Below the pieces are notes generated by a model. That model ran no database searches, had not been told where the DNA came from, and worked only from the letters and a program-made list of their open reading frames with translations. From Branchiostoma belcheri (lineage: Eukaryota > Chordata > Leptocardii > Amphioxiformes > Branchiostomatidae), in NCBI RefSeq assembly GCF_001625305.1, contig NW_017802836.1:632439-696438 (forward strand): a DNA stretch of 64,000 bases. Direction: 5' to 3'. Each line of letters opens with the position of its first letter. Within the stretch, counting starts at the first letter, position 1. The position numbers and the translations under genes are program-made. Positions 1 through 13,100 of the stretch are shown in pieces.

Positions 1-3000
1 CCGGAGACAGTTTAACTTTAGCGCAGGACCGATGTGGGTTGAGTATCAGCTGTACTTCAGCAGTGTGAGTGAATCTCTACAACTTACTAGCCTAAGAATT
101 CTACAGGGGTATGGGTCATAAAATTTGGTAAAAATGGTAATAGTTGACCAGGAGAGTCAGTCCGCGAGAGGGTTAATATCCCCCTGCATGGCCAGTCAAA
201 CCCCCAAGACGGCCAAACTCCCCTGGCAAATATTCTCCTATATAATAATTTCTACCAGACTAACTAAGCTGGCTATATAATATTATATAATACTAACAAC
301 TTACTAATATACAGTACCCTGTTTACATTGTAAGTTTATCCACCTTAGCCTCTACCAGTCCTTATGTGTGTGTTTTATCAAGATGTTTCTCTTTCTTTTT
401 CAGTCAGAATATGTGGACCATACTGGGTTTGCAGACAATACCAGAGTGCCGCTTCACATAGAATTCAAGCCTATTACGGTTGGTTATCATCATCAATATT
501 ATTGTTCTAAGTTGCAACTGCTTAGAAGAGTAGGTGAAAATGAGTAATACTAGGTGTGCAATGCACCCTTAGCTTGGTTGGTTTTCCTTTTAAATGCCCA
601 CAATCATGATCATTTTAGCATAGTTTTACTCATTTTCACCTGAGCAAAGTGAGGAATGTCGTTAAGTGCCTTTCCCCAGGGCACAAGGTTGATGACTTGG
701 TAGGATTTGAACCAGGGACCTCTTGGTTCTGAGCCCTATGCTCTGCTGTTATGCCACACAACACCAACCTTGCACCATGTAATATATTACTAGTACTAAA
801 GACAACATAAAAGTTACATTGAGAAATGAAAAGGACAATGAGATCTGTGTTTTAGGTACCAGGCAACTACACTGGACCCATGGACAAAACTGTCATAAAG
901 ATATACAACTTCGACTTGGACCAAGACATCACTGACTTTGCTGTTTCAAATTGCTATGATGCGAGTCGAAAGCAAGTCATCAGATTTCAATTTCCAGGTG
1001 TGTGAAAAGCTCTAACTTGTAATCTTTTATGTAGAATACAGCATGATTGTAATCTTAGGTAAGTTACAACTATCTGAGTATGAGAGATCATATCCTTCAT
1101 TTCCTCTATGTTAAGCATAAAATGGAGGATTTTTTTCCTTCTTTACTCCCTTAAAAGTTCAAGAACTTTTGTTCCATTTTCGACTTCCAAAGAATTGTCT
1201 TCACTTTATTTGCATATCAATCAATAGTTTGTGCTTTTAAACCTGCAATTCTCCTCTGGTCTCTCAGTCACTGACAAAAGCTAGTGGAATACTAGCTGAA
1301 ATGTCTCAGACCATTTCCAAAATCATATCCAGTTGCTTGAGTAACTGCTTTTTGGCGTATCGTATTACCTGGATGTCTAACCTTCATCGATGTATCAAAT
1401 ACTGAAATATCGTGATTTAGATGACATTGTATTCAAGATTTTGAAATTCCCCATTTCTAAAATCGTCCTTTCCTTTTGCCTTTTCCCGCATTTTTCTCAG
1501 TGTCCGTATCACCACTCCTGAAGCTGTATGGCAGGGAGTTGACACTTCAGACAAAGATCCAACTGTGCAGAGCGATGGGGATATCTTTCCTGAGATGTGA
1601 AGATGTCATGGTGAGCTGTTTATTACATGTACATCAAAGTCTTTAAAATGGTATACACTAGTACTGCTTTTTTTGCTTAGCACTCAGCATTTCAGAAAGA
1701 GTATGGGAGTTAAACATACACCACTAAAGATCCAACTGTGCAGAGCGATGAGGATATCTTTCCTGCGATGTGAAGATGTCATGGTGAGCTCAGTAGCTTC
1801 TGTCTCATGTCACTGACATGTATCACTGTCTATCACATGTAAACCAAAGACTTCAAAATGGTACATACTAGTACTGCTTTGAATTCTCTGCTTGAAGTGC
1901 TCAGCATTTGTGAAAGAGTGTGGAAGTAAAACACACACCACTACGTACCAGTGGACTAGCCTACTAGCTTCCTGCTGTGGTGATTGCACAACTGTTAGTG
2001 TGTGGCCCAAGGGCTACTGAAACAGAGAGGGAAACTGCCATATATATGCAACATATATAGGTGGAGAAAGGAACTTTTTTGATCTATTGTTGTTTACTAA
2101 TAGGTAGCCATTCTCAGACATACCTGTCAGACTTATCACTAAAAGTGGAGTTTACATTATAGCAGTTATACTGACAGGTGCTGTTAATCCCCTAAAGCAA
2201 CCATTACCTTAGACTTAACTGGCACTTGTCATTGTAGATTCATGGGGTGTGTGTTCATGGGGCAATGTTTCTATTTTTCTGTGTAACACTTGCTGACACA
2301 TGTAATGTTAAAAAAGAAGCAAAGGTATGATTTACACTACAGTTCTCTCCCACTTTCTATCCCCCCAGTATGACAGCGACAACTCAGCTACGTATGTGAC
2401 CATGACAGTTCTGGAAGCCCCGGCTGTTAGCCCAGGACCACGTGACCAGCCCCTCACTCCTACAGCAGACGCCATCATGCTGCTCCAGCAGAAGATAGAC
2501 AGTAACCAGCTGGTCATCACTCTTTCCAGAGTAAGTCGCTCTTACTAGGTATTTGTGGACAGGTATTTCTACAGCTAACTTACCGTGTTATGTAAGTGTT
2601 TAAAGCTATGGAGAACAATGATGGCCCGCCTCAGCAGTAGTTGATATGCGGTGGAGTGGTAGGTAGGTAGGTAGGTTTAAAGCTATTAAGTGCTTACAGG
2701 CCCTTTCTCTGACAACCAACCAGACACATCCTCCCATGGCAGGGGCAGCGGCTCCGAATTCCTTCTCCACCCCTACCCCTGCCGTATAACATGGCATCTT
2801 CTACTCTACGACCCGAGGAATATTAATATTTATGAGCTTGCCTTATTTGGCATGACCCCATTTCTGACTTGGGCGGCGAAGGGACGTCACCCTCCCCGCC
2901 GGCGACTCCGCCGCCGCCCGGTGACGAGCCCGTTAACGCGTTGGGGAGGCCGTGCGGGGCAAAGTCACCGAGTTAACACCTTCCCCGTGCTCGGCGGGAT

Positions 3001-4328
3001 CCGCGCGCAGCCTCCAGCACACGCTAGCGCCCCGCCGACGCCCGCAGCGGCCTGCATCGCAAAAGTTCTCTTCCCGAGACGACGCCATGTTTGTTTTTAT
3101 TTGTCACTGAATAGCCGACATGATTGGTTCCGATAGCTAGCGCATCTCATAAATATTAATGTAAAGAGCGTTGAAGATTTTCTCTGTGATACGTGATTGG
3201 CTGAGAGCGTGTCCCTGGAATCGGGTCGTAGAGTAGAAGATGCCATGTTATTCGGCAGGGGTAGGGGTGGAGAAGGAATTCGGAGCTGCTGCCCCTGCCA
3301 TGGGAGGATGACCAGACAAGGTCGGGGTAGGTTGGGAGCAGTTTGGCTAGACTTAGGCAATGTCTAACTTTCGATACAAATCAAATCAACTTTGAGTTAG
3401 ATTTGAGTCAAATTTGACTGTCAACCACTGTTGACCTAGCAGTCGAACAGTAACCAACCTCGAGAAAGATCATCAAACCACAGTCAACCTTGCTCCCGAC
3501 CTACTACCAACCGTGGTGAGAGGCCATATGTGGCTTATGTGTGACAGTGGCTTTAGTAAACAGAATTCGATATGAGATTTGATTACTCAAGGCTGTTTGC
3601 TTTTATTCACTACAGGATATACAGATCACGGCCATTTCTGGAACCTTACAACAAGACGTCTACGACCCACCCAGTAATATTATCTGCCGCCCAAACAAAG
3701 CTAGACAACGTGACGTCAGTGCGACACAAACTGCCTCTTCTTCAACAACTTCCACTAACTCAGGATGCGACCAGGGAGTCCAAAATAGTGCAAGTGGCTT
3801 CAGCGCAGGTACTAACTTTATTTGTGTTATGGTGTTTCACTATTTGTTTGGACTATATATGGTACCCAGTCTACTGCAGAAGAGTATAGCCCATACCAGG
3901 CTTCGGTAGTGGCTGGAAAGAGTAGAGAAATTGGCGAAATAGACAGATGACATGCCAGGGAGTTGGTCTACTAAAGAAGTAGCTTGCTGCTCTTTTAAAA
4001 GAACTTTGAACAGTGACGCAGAAGCGAAGCATGAGGTGCAGAAGTTTTACAACACGCATTTCAAATGAAGCATGTCGCGCTGAAGTTATAACGGCTATAC
4101 AATACACATTTCAAATGTTCACCATATTCATGCATTCTGTACTGTTCTATCTTACCAGGCACGTTGGCAGGAGTAGCTGTTGCGTTGCTGGTGTCCGGAG
4201 TTATACTGGGGCTGGCAGTACAGTACATCATCGTCCGACAGAGGATGAAAAGTGCCGAGTCAGCTGGTCTGACCAGCAGGATGGAGATGCCAGACATCAG
4301 CAGCCTGCCTGCTGCCATTCCTGATTAG
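1..4328 (+). CDS. Unrecognised single-pass membrane protein, 3' part of gene
   Basis: Exons read by phase: 1-64 (partial), 404-478, 856-997, 1501-1610, 2369-2530, 3616-3808, 4159-4328 (stop TAG 4326-4328). All junctions are GT/AG and keep frame. The visible product has a cysteine-containing ectodomain with a NYT glycosylation sequon and a Ser/Thr-rich stretch (SATQTASSSTTSTNSG). Near the C-terminus is one hydrophobic segment (AGVAVALLVSGVILGLAVQY), then basic VRQR and a ~30-residue tail ending SSLPAAIPD. This looks like a type I plasma-membrane protein with a short cytoplasmic tail, but I do not recognise the family. The 5' exons lie outside the window. A second copy of the exon 1501-1610 tail lies at 1730-1783 and may be an alternative exon. 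Gene structure is fairly sure; function is unknown. Confidence 0.75.
629..766 (-). mobile_element. tRNA-headed SINE fragment (family B)
   Basis: The minus strand reads a degenerate tRNA-like head, then CTTGTGCCCTGGGGAAAGGC and a CTCACTTTGCTCAGGTGAAAATGAG-type block. It is the same family as 11288-11669 and 47538-47895. It lies in an intron of the first gene. Confidence 0.7.
1197..1395 (+). repeat. Interspersed repeat, copy of the 43040-43200 family
   Basis: Contains GCATATCAATCAATAGTTTG, CACTGACAAAAGCTAGTGGA, CCAAAATCATATCCAGTTGC and ACCTGGATGTCTAACCTTC. The same blocks occur at 15540-15690, about 51310-51400 and, as two inverted copies, at 43040-43200. It is non-coding. Confidence 0.7.
1550..1945 (+). 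repeat. Tandem duplication of an exon tail plus splice donor
   Basis: The unit starting GATCCAACTGTGCAGAGCGA occurs at 1557 and again at 1729, each time running through GATGTCATG|GTGAGC and into similar intron sequence (ACTAGTACTGCTTT, then a GAAAGAGT block). The second copy, 1730-1783, follows a CACTAAAG acceptor-like site. It is 54 nt, open, and phase 0 at both ends, so it could be spliced in after the main exon and add 18 residues (start IQLCRAMRIS). The two copies differ at a few bases only. Whether it is used as an exon cannot be told from sequence. Confidence 0.75.
2727..3310. mobile_element. Foldback DNA transposon with GC-rich core, 8-bp TSD
   Basis: The ends are CATCCTCCC...GGGAGGATG, flanked on both sides by ACCAGACA (2719-2726 and 3311-3318), an exact 8-bp target duplication. 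Long inverted arms (about 2727-2850 and 3160-3310) carry GGCAGGGGTAGGGGTGGAGA-type sequence and its complement. The centre (about 2870-3080) is strikingly GC- and CpG-rich compared with the surrounding intron. No transposase is visible, so it is non-autonomous. An 8-bp duplication fits hAT-like elements, among others. Confidence 0.85.
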
Positions 4329-5265
4329 AGTGGAGAATAGATAATAATAATAACAATGGACTTACTTCAGGTGTGGATTTTTTGCATGTCATTAGGCCAC
4401 ACCAATTTGATTTGTTGGTTGTCAGATTTTTTCAGAAGAAGTAAGTTATATGTATGAAGTGACAGGGTGAAAAAAAAATAAAAAACAGGCCTAGGCATCC
4501 TATGATAGCCCTAAATGCTATGATATGAGCCATGAAGTCGACATACCAGACTGGTTTGTAATTCAAACAGTGGATTTCGAACATTTAATCAAACCACTGT
4601 ATTGATAGATGGAAAAACTGTAACAGTTACAGAACATGGCTAGAGTCTTGGCTGCATGTGAAGTGTTTTTTCAATAACTTTACATGTATGTGGAATTTTT
4701 GTATGTCATTATGTGTATTGCAAGAGATGAGAATCCTAAAAGTGGATCCTAAAAGGATGACTTTTAGGAACAAGTGGTAAAATGGAGAAACAACCTGTTT
4801 GTTGAAAAAATTTACTTTTGTTGTTTACATTTGTCTTTAAAAGTATACATTACAGAGATGACAGCAAATTCTTTTTTTTTTTCATCTTCTAATAAAAGTT
4901 CTATTCTACCTCCATCCTATATGAGAAGTTTATTGCAAATTCATGCCCGGGGGGCTAATTGCAGATTACAAACATAAAAGAACAATGAAACGTAGTAAGT
5001 ATAAAATAACTAAAATCTACATGATAAAAGGTAGTTGTCTAGAGCTATAGCTATGTCTAAAACTATGTCTAAGGGGTTTGACTTCTCTTTTTTAGACCAT
5101 GGAAGACGTAATGTCTCACCTTTTCTAAAATTAGTGGGTTTTGGGAAGTTAAAAGAAGAATAGTTTTTTCTTGGTCTGTAAGTTTAGTAAAATTTAGTAA
5201 AAGAGTACTATATATAACTATCCTGTAATTGTTGGTGCCATTCAAATAAAGAAAAACACAGGAAA
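4329..5265 (+). other. 3'UTR of the first gene with poly(A) signal
   Basis: Non-coding sequence after the stop codon. AATAAA at 5245-5250 is the best poly(A) signal. No further exon is seen. Confidence 0.55.
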
Positions 5266-5274
5266 AGTCAGCCA

Positions 5275-7126
5275 TTTTTCAGTATTTACAAACTTTATTG
5301 AAATATGACAGTCCGAATCACAATACAAGGTTCTTGTATCTCTGAACAGTCAAACCAATCAAATTTGTATATATGAACAAAGTTATGGAACACTACAATG
5401 ACTCTGCTATATGCAATACCATGTTGTACTCTCGACATGTTACATATACATATACATACTCTCACACTAGAGGGGTGCAGAAAATATGTCAGTTTTTAAG
5501 TTCCTCTACAATGAAATATACAGTAGTTTTCTTTAATATCCTCTATAATTGTCGATAAAGCATCTTTCTCTTTGAACAATAAACGGACGAGTTGGCTGTT
5601 AGAAGCCCTTGTCACATGACACGTCATTGACAAAGTAGACAATTGTGAATTTTTAGTTAAAGGCATCAAATACAATTTCAGGGCACAAAACGTTTCAAAT
5701 CCAATTTATTGGCTATTTTTTAATGCAGTAAATTGTATACTGATATCTGTGATGCTGTTGATGGTAAATGGTTGCTTGCTTCGTAGTCTAGTTCTAGCTG
5801 GTTTTGGTGGTACCCAAAAATATAGGTATTCCTCACTTAGCTTGTTTTAGGGCTACATTATGTATCTGAATGCTTCAAGTATGACACGAGGATGAAAATG
5901 TGCTAAGAAATGGCAGTTTATGTCAGTATTTCCTCTCATCCAGAATATTTTTTTTGCTTTGCTGCCCTGAAATTACACTGGATGCCTTTAACATCATCAT
6001 ATTGAAGAAAGGCACAGCACGTATTAATGACATCTCAAAACCGCCAGACGGCACGGACCAAGTACTACAAGTACTACCTACCGCATCTTCCGACAACCAG
6101 TCATTATTTTCGCATCGATACAACTCCAATTCACTTTAAAAATCACTTGAGAGAGGGGGTAAGAAGCCAGTAAACTTCTCACCAAAGTAAGAAGTCTTTA
6201 GACTACAACTGCTAGTTTTTCTACAGATACGACGACATCTTCCTTTGAAACACTAAATCAGGACATGCTGCCGTTTCACGAAAAAGGCAAATTTTGGTAA
6301 AGACCTGCTTTGGCAATTAAACACCTTATCTAAACAGAATCGGTCGATTACAAAAAGCTTCCACAGTACCGGAAAACACGTGGTAGTTTTAATGACAAGT
6401 ACTGTACACAAAGATGAAGGGGAGTTCACTGTTAGTGAAAGTCAAGTTATACTGCCCTGGACCTCGGTAATAAGATCTCCCAGATCTCTGTTATATGTTT
6501 GTTATGTACAAGATTTTACAACTTCTTTCTGTAAGGCTCCACCTTGCTTGTTTCATCTGTATCAAAGGATTCAAAGCACTCTGGTTGAAGGCTCGTCTCT
6601 CTCTCATCTTTTGAAACCTTTGACTTTGTAAGTACAATCAAATATAGAAATCAAATATAGATTTCATTTCTCTCGCATACTACTAACTTTATATCTGTAC
6701 AGTTAAGAGGCCAAATTTCTAGCATCGTATCACACTGTCAAACATTCTCAACATGTTCTCAACTCCATGCAATGGTGCTCAACCTTTCTCACCGATGAGT
6801 AAGCCACACAAATTTACGGGTTTCAGAGACACAGACAGGAAAGCGGTCTGCTCATTTCAAGCCACATACTGCAAGCTTGTTACAGATCATCAGATGTCCT
6901 GTGTGAATGTATAGTCTAGAGAAGACATACACTGATGTAGAGTCTGTGAGTTACTGTTCCAGTGAGACTCGTGCTTCATTCCCGTTAAGCTACCATCTCT
7001 CTCAGTTTGGTGTTCCTCAGTTTTGGGATTAAATCATCAACAGTCGACATTACAAGGCTCTGCTGTAATTTTGTGTCTGTCCATCAATGTTGTTGTAATA
7101 CTGCTATCACAGGTAGAGGTGGTTGT
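5275..7126 (-). other. Long 3'UTR of the ETV gene
   Basis: Downstream of the ETV stop (7127-7129) there is no further coding exon on either strand. The minus-strand AATAAA at 5294-5299 is the likely end. That places the ETV 3' end almost on top of the 3' end of the convergent plus-strand gene (AATAAA 5245-5250). Confidence 0.5.
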
Positions 7127-10100
7127 TCAGAAGATTGGGGTGTCAAGAGACTGGTCTGAGGCGGTGGTGCAGACTCGCTGCATCTCCTGCAAGAATGAAT
7201 AAATGAATTTTATTATAATTGTGTCTTCCAACATTGTCGCCCAGCCCATATGGGCTTATAAGACACCAGTAGTCCCATGATTGAAACATAAGTAGAAAGT
7301 TATCATAAATCCAAGTCAAATCAAAGGTCATACTGACAGGAGACATCAAATAAGGAACTTAATTCAATGTTAAAGTGGTACATAACATAATTGGTACATA
7401 AAAGTCAACTTAAAAGTACACATATACACAGTCAACTCAAAAGTACAAGTTTTGTTTCATCTCTTTCCCTGATAATATCGGGTCTCTTTTTGTACACTTA
7501 ATCAAAAAGTGTTGCACAAGATGCTGAGGAGCCCAAAGGCACACCAGAAGCCCAAGAACTGTAACAGGGAGTAACAGTGATACACCCTACAGCCCTGTAT
7601 CATCCCTGGCCTGTGCCTTACTAAAGGAACATCCAAATCATGGATTGCATCACCTCATGTTGGGACACTGCGTGGCACCACAGGACAGAGGAAAATGGCA
7701 AGCTACCATCAAGCCCCAGCATAAGTGTGGGCACATGTCTAACCCTCGTTACAGGGAGCAACAGATGATAAACCACATAGAGAGAGAGAATGTAGTAATC
7801 ACCTGCATGTAAGCCATCTGCTCCAGGCTGTCATCTAGGTGCCTGAGCGGGACGGTGTTGTCCCCCGACACGGGACAGTCGGTAGGCACGACCAGCGGTG
7901 GGTTCATCTGTGGGACCTAACAGGAAAGACAATACGCTTGATGAATGTTTTGCACAGTCACAAATGTACATGATTAGCAGAGGTGTTTATTTGTTTATTT
8001 ACCATTTGCACGTATATTAAAAACAATTACACAATCAAATAATAATAATCAAAGAATGTGCGGGGTAAGCCAGAAACCTGGGTGGTTTTTCTAGAGGCCT
8101 ACCCCAAGCAAAGATAACTTATGACAAAACATATTTATATTAAACATCAAAATTAAACAATGAAATAATTAAACAATGAGTGTTGTGATGTTATAAAGTG
8201 AAGTGCAAATGTATCAGACATTTTTGTATTTTCGGCACTAAAAAAAGAACTGCAACAGTTTTATAGAGTCTATAACATTGACAGTAACTCGGAAGAAATT
8301 ATGGGTTGCTCTTTGTGAAATTGGTACATGTATCACTTGAGAAATTGCCAAATTACCAAATTTCTCAGTCTTCATCTGTGCTGATGTCACCTGTCTACAG
8401 CACTTGTGTCAAAAACGTGATAATCTTAAGGCCGAGAAATTTGGTCGAAAATTTTGGTGTGTCAAATTTGAGTTGGAGAACAGTCTATTTCTCATTAGTT
8501 TTCAACGTTGTTGGTTGTATTGAAGCCTGCTACATACCTGGCTGTCAGTTTTTAGTACAGGCCGCTGATTGTCTGGGAATGCCATGGAGAACAGAGCCTC
8601 GGGGTCGCACGTGAACTTGTAGACGTAGCGCTCCCCGGCCACCTTCTGCATGATGCCTTTCTCATAGTAGTACCGCAACGAGCGGCTGAGTTTGTCGTAG
8701 TTCATGGCTGGTCTGTTCTTCTGCATGCCCCAACGCCGCGCAACCTGGGATGGTGGTGGAACAGTTAAGTGAGTCAAATACTCCAACACAAGATGGTATC
8801 TTCACTAGCAGTACTAATCTTAGTAGAATAAAAAGGCAATCTTGAGCAGGGCTAGAAATACCACCTGCAAATGCAGGTTAGTACAGCTAAAATTGAAGCT
8901 CTTATTTGCTGCATTGACTGTTACCACCTATGAAGTATAAATGAGATAATGCTAATGGTTTCTGAACAGTTTTTATATTAATATATGCTTGTGAAATTCT
9001 GAGTGGTGCAGGTAATTTTTAATGTTGCCTGCCAGGCAAGTAGTTTGAGCCCTGACTATAAATACAATAAAAAGACATTCTTGAGCTATCAAGGTTGACA
9101 TGACTCGTACACACCTCTTCTGGTTCTATGAGTTTGAACTCCAGTCCTCTGCCCGTCCACGCGATGAATGGCGTGTTGCTGGGGTCCTCCAGTAAGGCCA
9201 CCAGGAACTGCCACAGCTGCAGGGAGCCTCGCCGCTGGTAGGTCGGGGCTTCGCGATACAGTTCAGGCTTCATGCCTACAACACACACAGATTCGGGACA
9301 ACTTTTAGAGTTATCCTACAGACTGTTGTACACTGATGTTCACAGCACGTCGGCAGAACGTACTGCACCTGCGCGAAACCCGTAATGTATTGTACTTCGG
9401 CAGAATGTCTCATTTAAGGTTGTATTCGCTCATATAAGGTTAGCATTTCGACAGTAGTTTCCAAATGTTGTGTCTGAAAAGATATCCTCTGCAACATTGA
9501 AAATTCCGATGCAATGTTGACCAAAAATCCAACGAAAAATGCAAAAATCCAGGGTTCTGCGCAGGCGCAGTACGTTCTGCCGACATGCTGATGTTCACTA
9601 CCAGATTGGGATTTTTGCAGGCTAAAAGAACCTGCCAAAGACCTGACGTACATGCAGGCAAAAAAAAATGATGGTAGGAAAACTGTGTACACGTGGGAGT
9701 GTACGAAAACTATGTATGTCAAATTTTTCTGGGGCGTAAATTGGTCTGCTTTGATTTTACATTAAAAACATATACATTCAGATCATACCTCGAGGGCTGG
9801 TGTACGGCCTGAATGTATGTTCTCTGCGTACATCAAAGCAGAACATTTTACAGGCAGGAAAAATTTGACGTATGCAGTTTTCGTGCGCTCACATGTCATG
9901 TGTATGCAGCTTTCGTCCTGTCGGGTTTTGGAAGCATGTAAATCGGGTCAGAACCCGCTAGAAGCTTTTGTCAATGGGGGTAGAAATCACTCGTGGTATA
10001 ATTCATATTATCAGCATGTAATCAGAGCATTTGTGTGAGCTAAGGTTTGATTTGGGTACAAGTTGTGATTCGTTCGAGGCAGTGCAAGGCAACAAGGAGT

Positions 10101-13100
10101 CATAAGTACCACAGTTGCTGCACTGGGTGGTCAAGTTGAGCAGAGGTACATGCATCAAAGAGTGTCTTCTGATGGGGAGTGGAGCCATGTCAGACAACCG
10201 GACAGTACCCTTCCCTGCTGAGTTAGATCCATAGATAACCCACATCAGTTAGATCTTTTGAAGCCAACCTATGTATTCTACAATTTTGCTGTACGTTTCA
10301 TGCCTTTACTAACTGATAATTCGTTGACTTAATTATTTTGGTCATGAATAGACCTCTAATCCAACCTGTGACATTAATTCTTAAAGTCTGATGCTAATGA
10401 TAGATGCTAGATTTGGTCTCAGAAGACTTTAGAGTATGGACATATCTGTATGGACAATTTTGTTGTACAATTGTCATCTAATGCCTTCACTAGCTGATTT
10501 GTTATTCAATTATTTTAGGCATAATTAGTTCTCTGATCCAGCCTCTGAAATTGATTCTTCATGATCTTAAAGTCTGTACTTGTATGTAACTATGTTTAGT
10601 CCGTAGTCATGTGTATATATATGTTTTATGTGTTTGTGTTGTTTAACAAACCCTGGAAGATAAGCCCCACATTCTAGGTGTATCTTAAAAACTCAATGCA
10701 TTCTAATATGCCACAAGAACCATATTTGGTGTTATAGTAACTTATACAATGGTCAGATTCATCTGTTGAAACTGGACAGAACCTTTCCTTGTCAAGTTAG
10801 ATTCACAGATAAGCCCACATCAGTTAGATCAACCAGTAACTTCCTACTTTCGACAGTGATGAATCGCGAGAAGCTAACATACTCATTATTTAAGTGACAG
10901 CGGATTTACTTTAATTTACAACTCAGATCGAACGTTATCAGTCTTCACCTCATTACGTATCAATTCATAGTTTTTGGATGAAAACCTGTTCAGCTACAGA
11001 TTCCGTTAGTCACTGACAAAAATTAGTGATGCTACTTGAAACACCAGTTAGATCAACCAGTAACTTCCTACTTTGGACAGTGATGAATCGCGAGAAGCCA
11101 ACATACTCATTATTTAAGTGACAGGGGCCTTAATTTACAACTGAATCACAGTAAAAGAATTTGCGAGTTCCCTGCTTGGTGGTTACTTAATTCCGGGACA
11201 AATAAACCCAATGATTCGGGGCTTTCAACTGTATTCAGACAACCATAACAGGAAATGAATGTTGTAGCAAACCTTCTTGGTTTGTTTGTTTGTTTCGCAT
11301 AACCGGTAAACCGCCTTCAGGCGTAACACACCAGTTTTGTACATGTGCGCACATGTACAAGCTGCGTAAGACCGGACTGTAAGTTTTGAACCACTCACAC
11401 CGGGAAGATCCCCTACTCTTTTCGATAAGTGCGGTGGGTTCTTTAACGTGCATGGGGTGTGGCTCTCCCAAACACGGGACCTCCATTTAACGTCCTATCC
11501 GAGGGACGTCCCTAACCGAAGCTAGGTACTCATTTTCACCTGAGTGAAGTGAGGAAAGTCGTGTAAAGTGCCTTTCCCAAGGGCACAAGATCGGTGACAT
11601 GGGCAGGGCTCGAACCCACAACCTCTGGGGTGTGAGCCGAACGCGCTACCAACTGCGCCACACGACCCCACTATACCATTATGGTTATAATGATACCAGT
11701 AGTATTTATATCTTCCTTGATACGTAATAACTACTAGTCCTAGATATACCAAAATATCATCCCAACACTTGAATGGAGGTTTTTATAACTACAACTGTAT
11801 CAAATTCAAAATCTGAAAGCTTGCACTATTCCTATCTCTCATTGATATAAGTAATTACTGATAGAAACACCAAAATAGCATCCCAGCCCTTCACTCACTC
11901 ACTCACTATCCATGTTTAGATTTAGGCATATGAATAAATGAATGAATGTAATTAGATGTACTAAAAAATTTCAAAGGAGCCTCATCATCACAATCATTTG
12001 GTACTGGTTTTACTATGATTCTGTTTAACACATTGTAATGCATGTACGTCAGTATGCGTGAAAGCATATCAGGTTCCATATCATTTAGAGTCTGTACACA
12101 ATGGGCGCTCTGCCCGCCTCGCGGAGATCAGGTTTCGCTCAAACTCTGTAGACAGGAAGTTCTTAATCCCTGCCTGGGGCATTGGGACTTCTGATAGATG
12201 CTAGATTTGGTCCCAGAAGATTTTAGAGTACAGACATGTCTAGGGTACAATTTTGTTGTACGTTTGTCATCTTATGCCTTCGGTAACTGATAATTTGTTG
12301 ACTTAGTCATTTTGGTCATGGTTAGTCCTGTAATCCAACCTCTGAAATCGATTCATAATTCTTACGTCTTAAAGTCTGTACTTGTATGTAAATCTGTACT
12401 TGTGTGTGTATCTGTTTTAATATGTATTTGTATTGTTTAACAAGACCTGGAAGATTAGCCGCGTAAAGGGCTATTGAAAGGGCATCTGAATAAACTAAAT
12501 GCATTCTCATATCTCACAAGAACCATGTTATGTTTGATGTTATACGATAGTTAGATTGATCTGTCTGTTACAAGGAGTTCAAATTGTGTTTTACTAGGTG
12601 CTATGGTGTTTCCCTGATGTAGGTTTTTCTGAAGTTCTCTTGAGCTTTGTTCAGGACAACATCAGATGCCTACAATGTACTCAGGAAACTCATAACTTCT
12701 ATTACATTTTTCATAATGTCCACATACACGTACACTCTCTTTCTACTACTTGTACTACTACATGCACAGACACACAATTCCATGAAAGGCACTGACAACA
12801 TATATTCTTTGTGACAGTAACTATGTTCCTTGGAAACATAGTAACTTACCTTGTATTCATGTGACAACTGAGTTTTGTATAAGCATAGTTCTTTAATAAT
12901 AACTATACAAGAATGTCGGGTGATCTCACCTTCGGCTAACTTTTCTGGCAGACAGCTGTCGTCATAGAAAGACCTGATGTTGCTGTCAGTAAGAAAGCCT
13001 GAAGAAACAATACCAAATATAGGGCATTAAATTCTTGTTCTTTTTCATACGTTTTTGGTAAATAACTCCCTTCAGCAAGGCTTGAAGTGATGAGAATGAA

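Noticed and set aside
2690..3136. 148-codon ORF in the first gene's intron
   Set aside because: It lies almost wholly within the GC-rich foldback element; no recognisable protein.
11600..11669. Possible functional tRNA gene (boxes A and B present on the minus strand)
   Set aside because: It is continuous with SINE family B sequence shared by other copies; it is a retroposon head.
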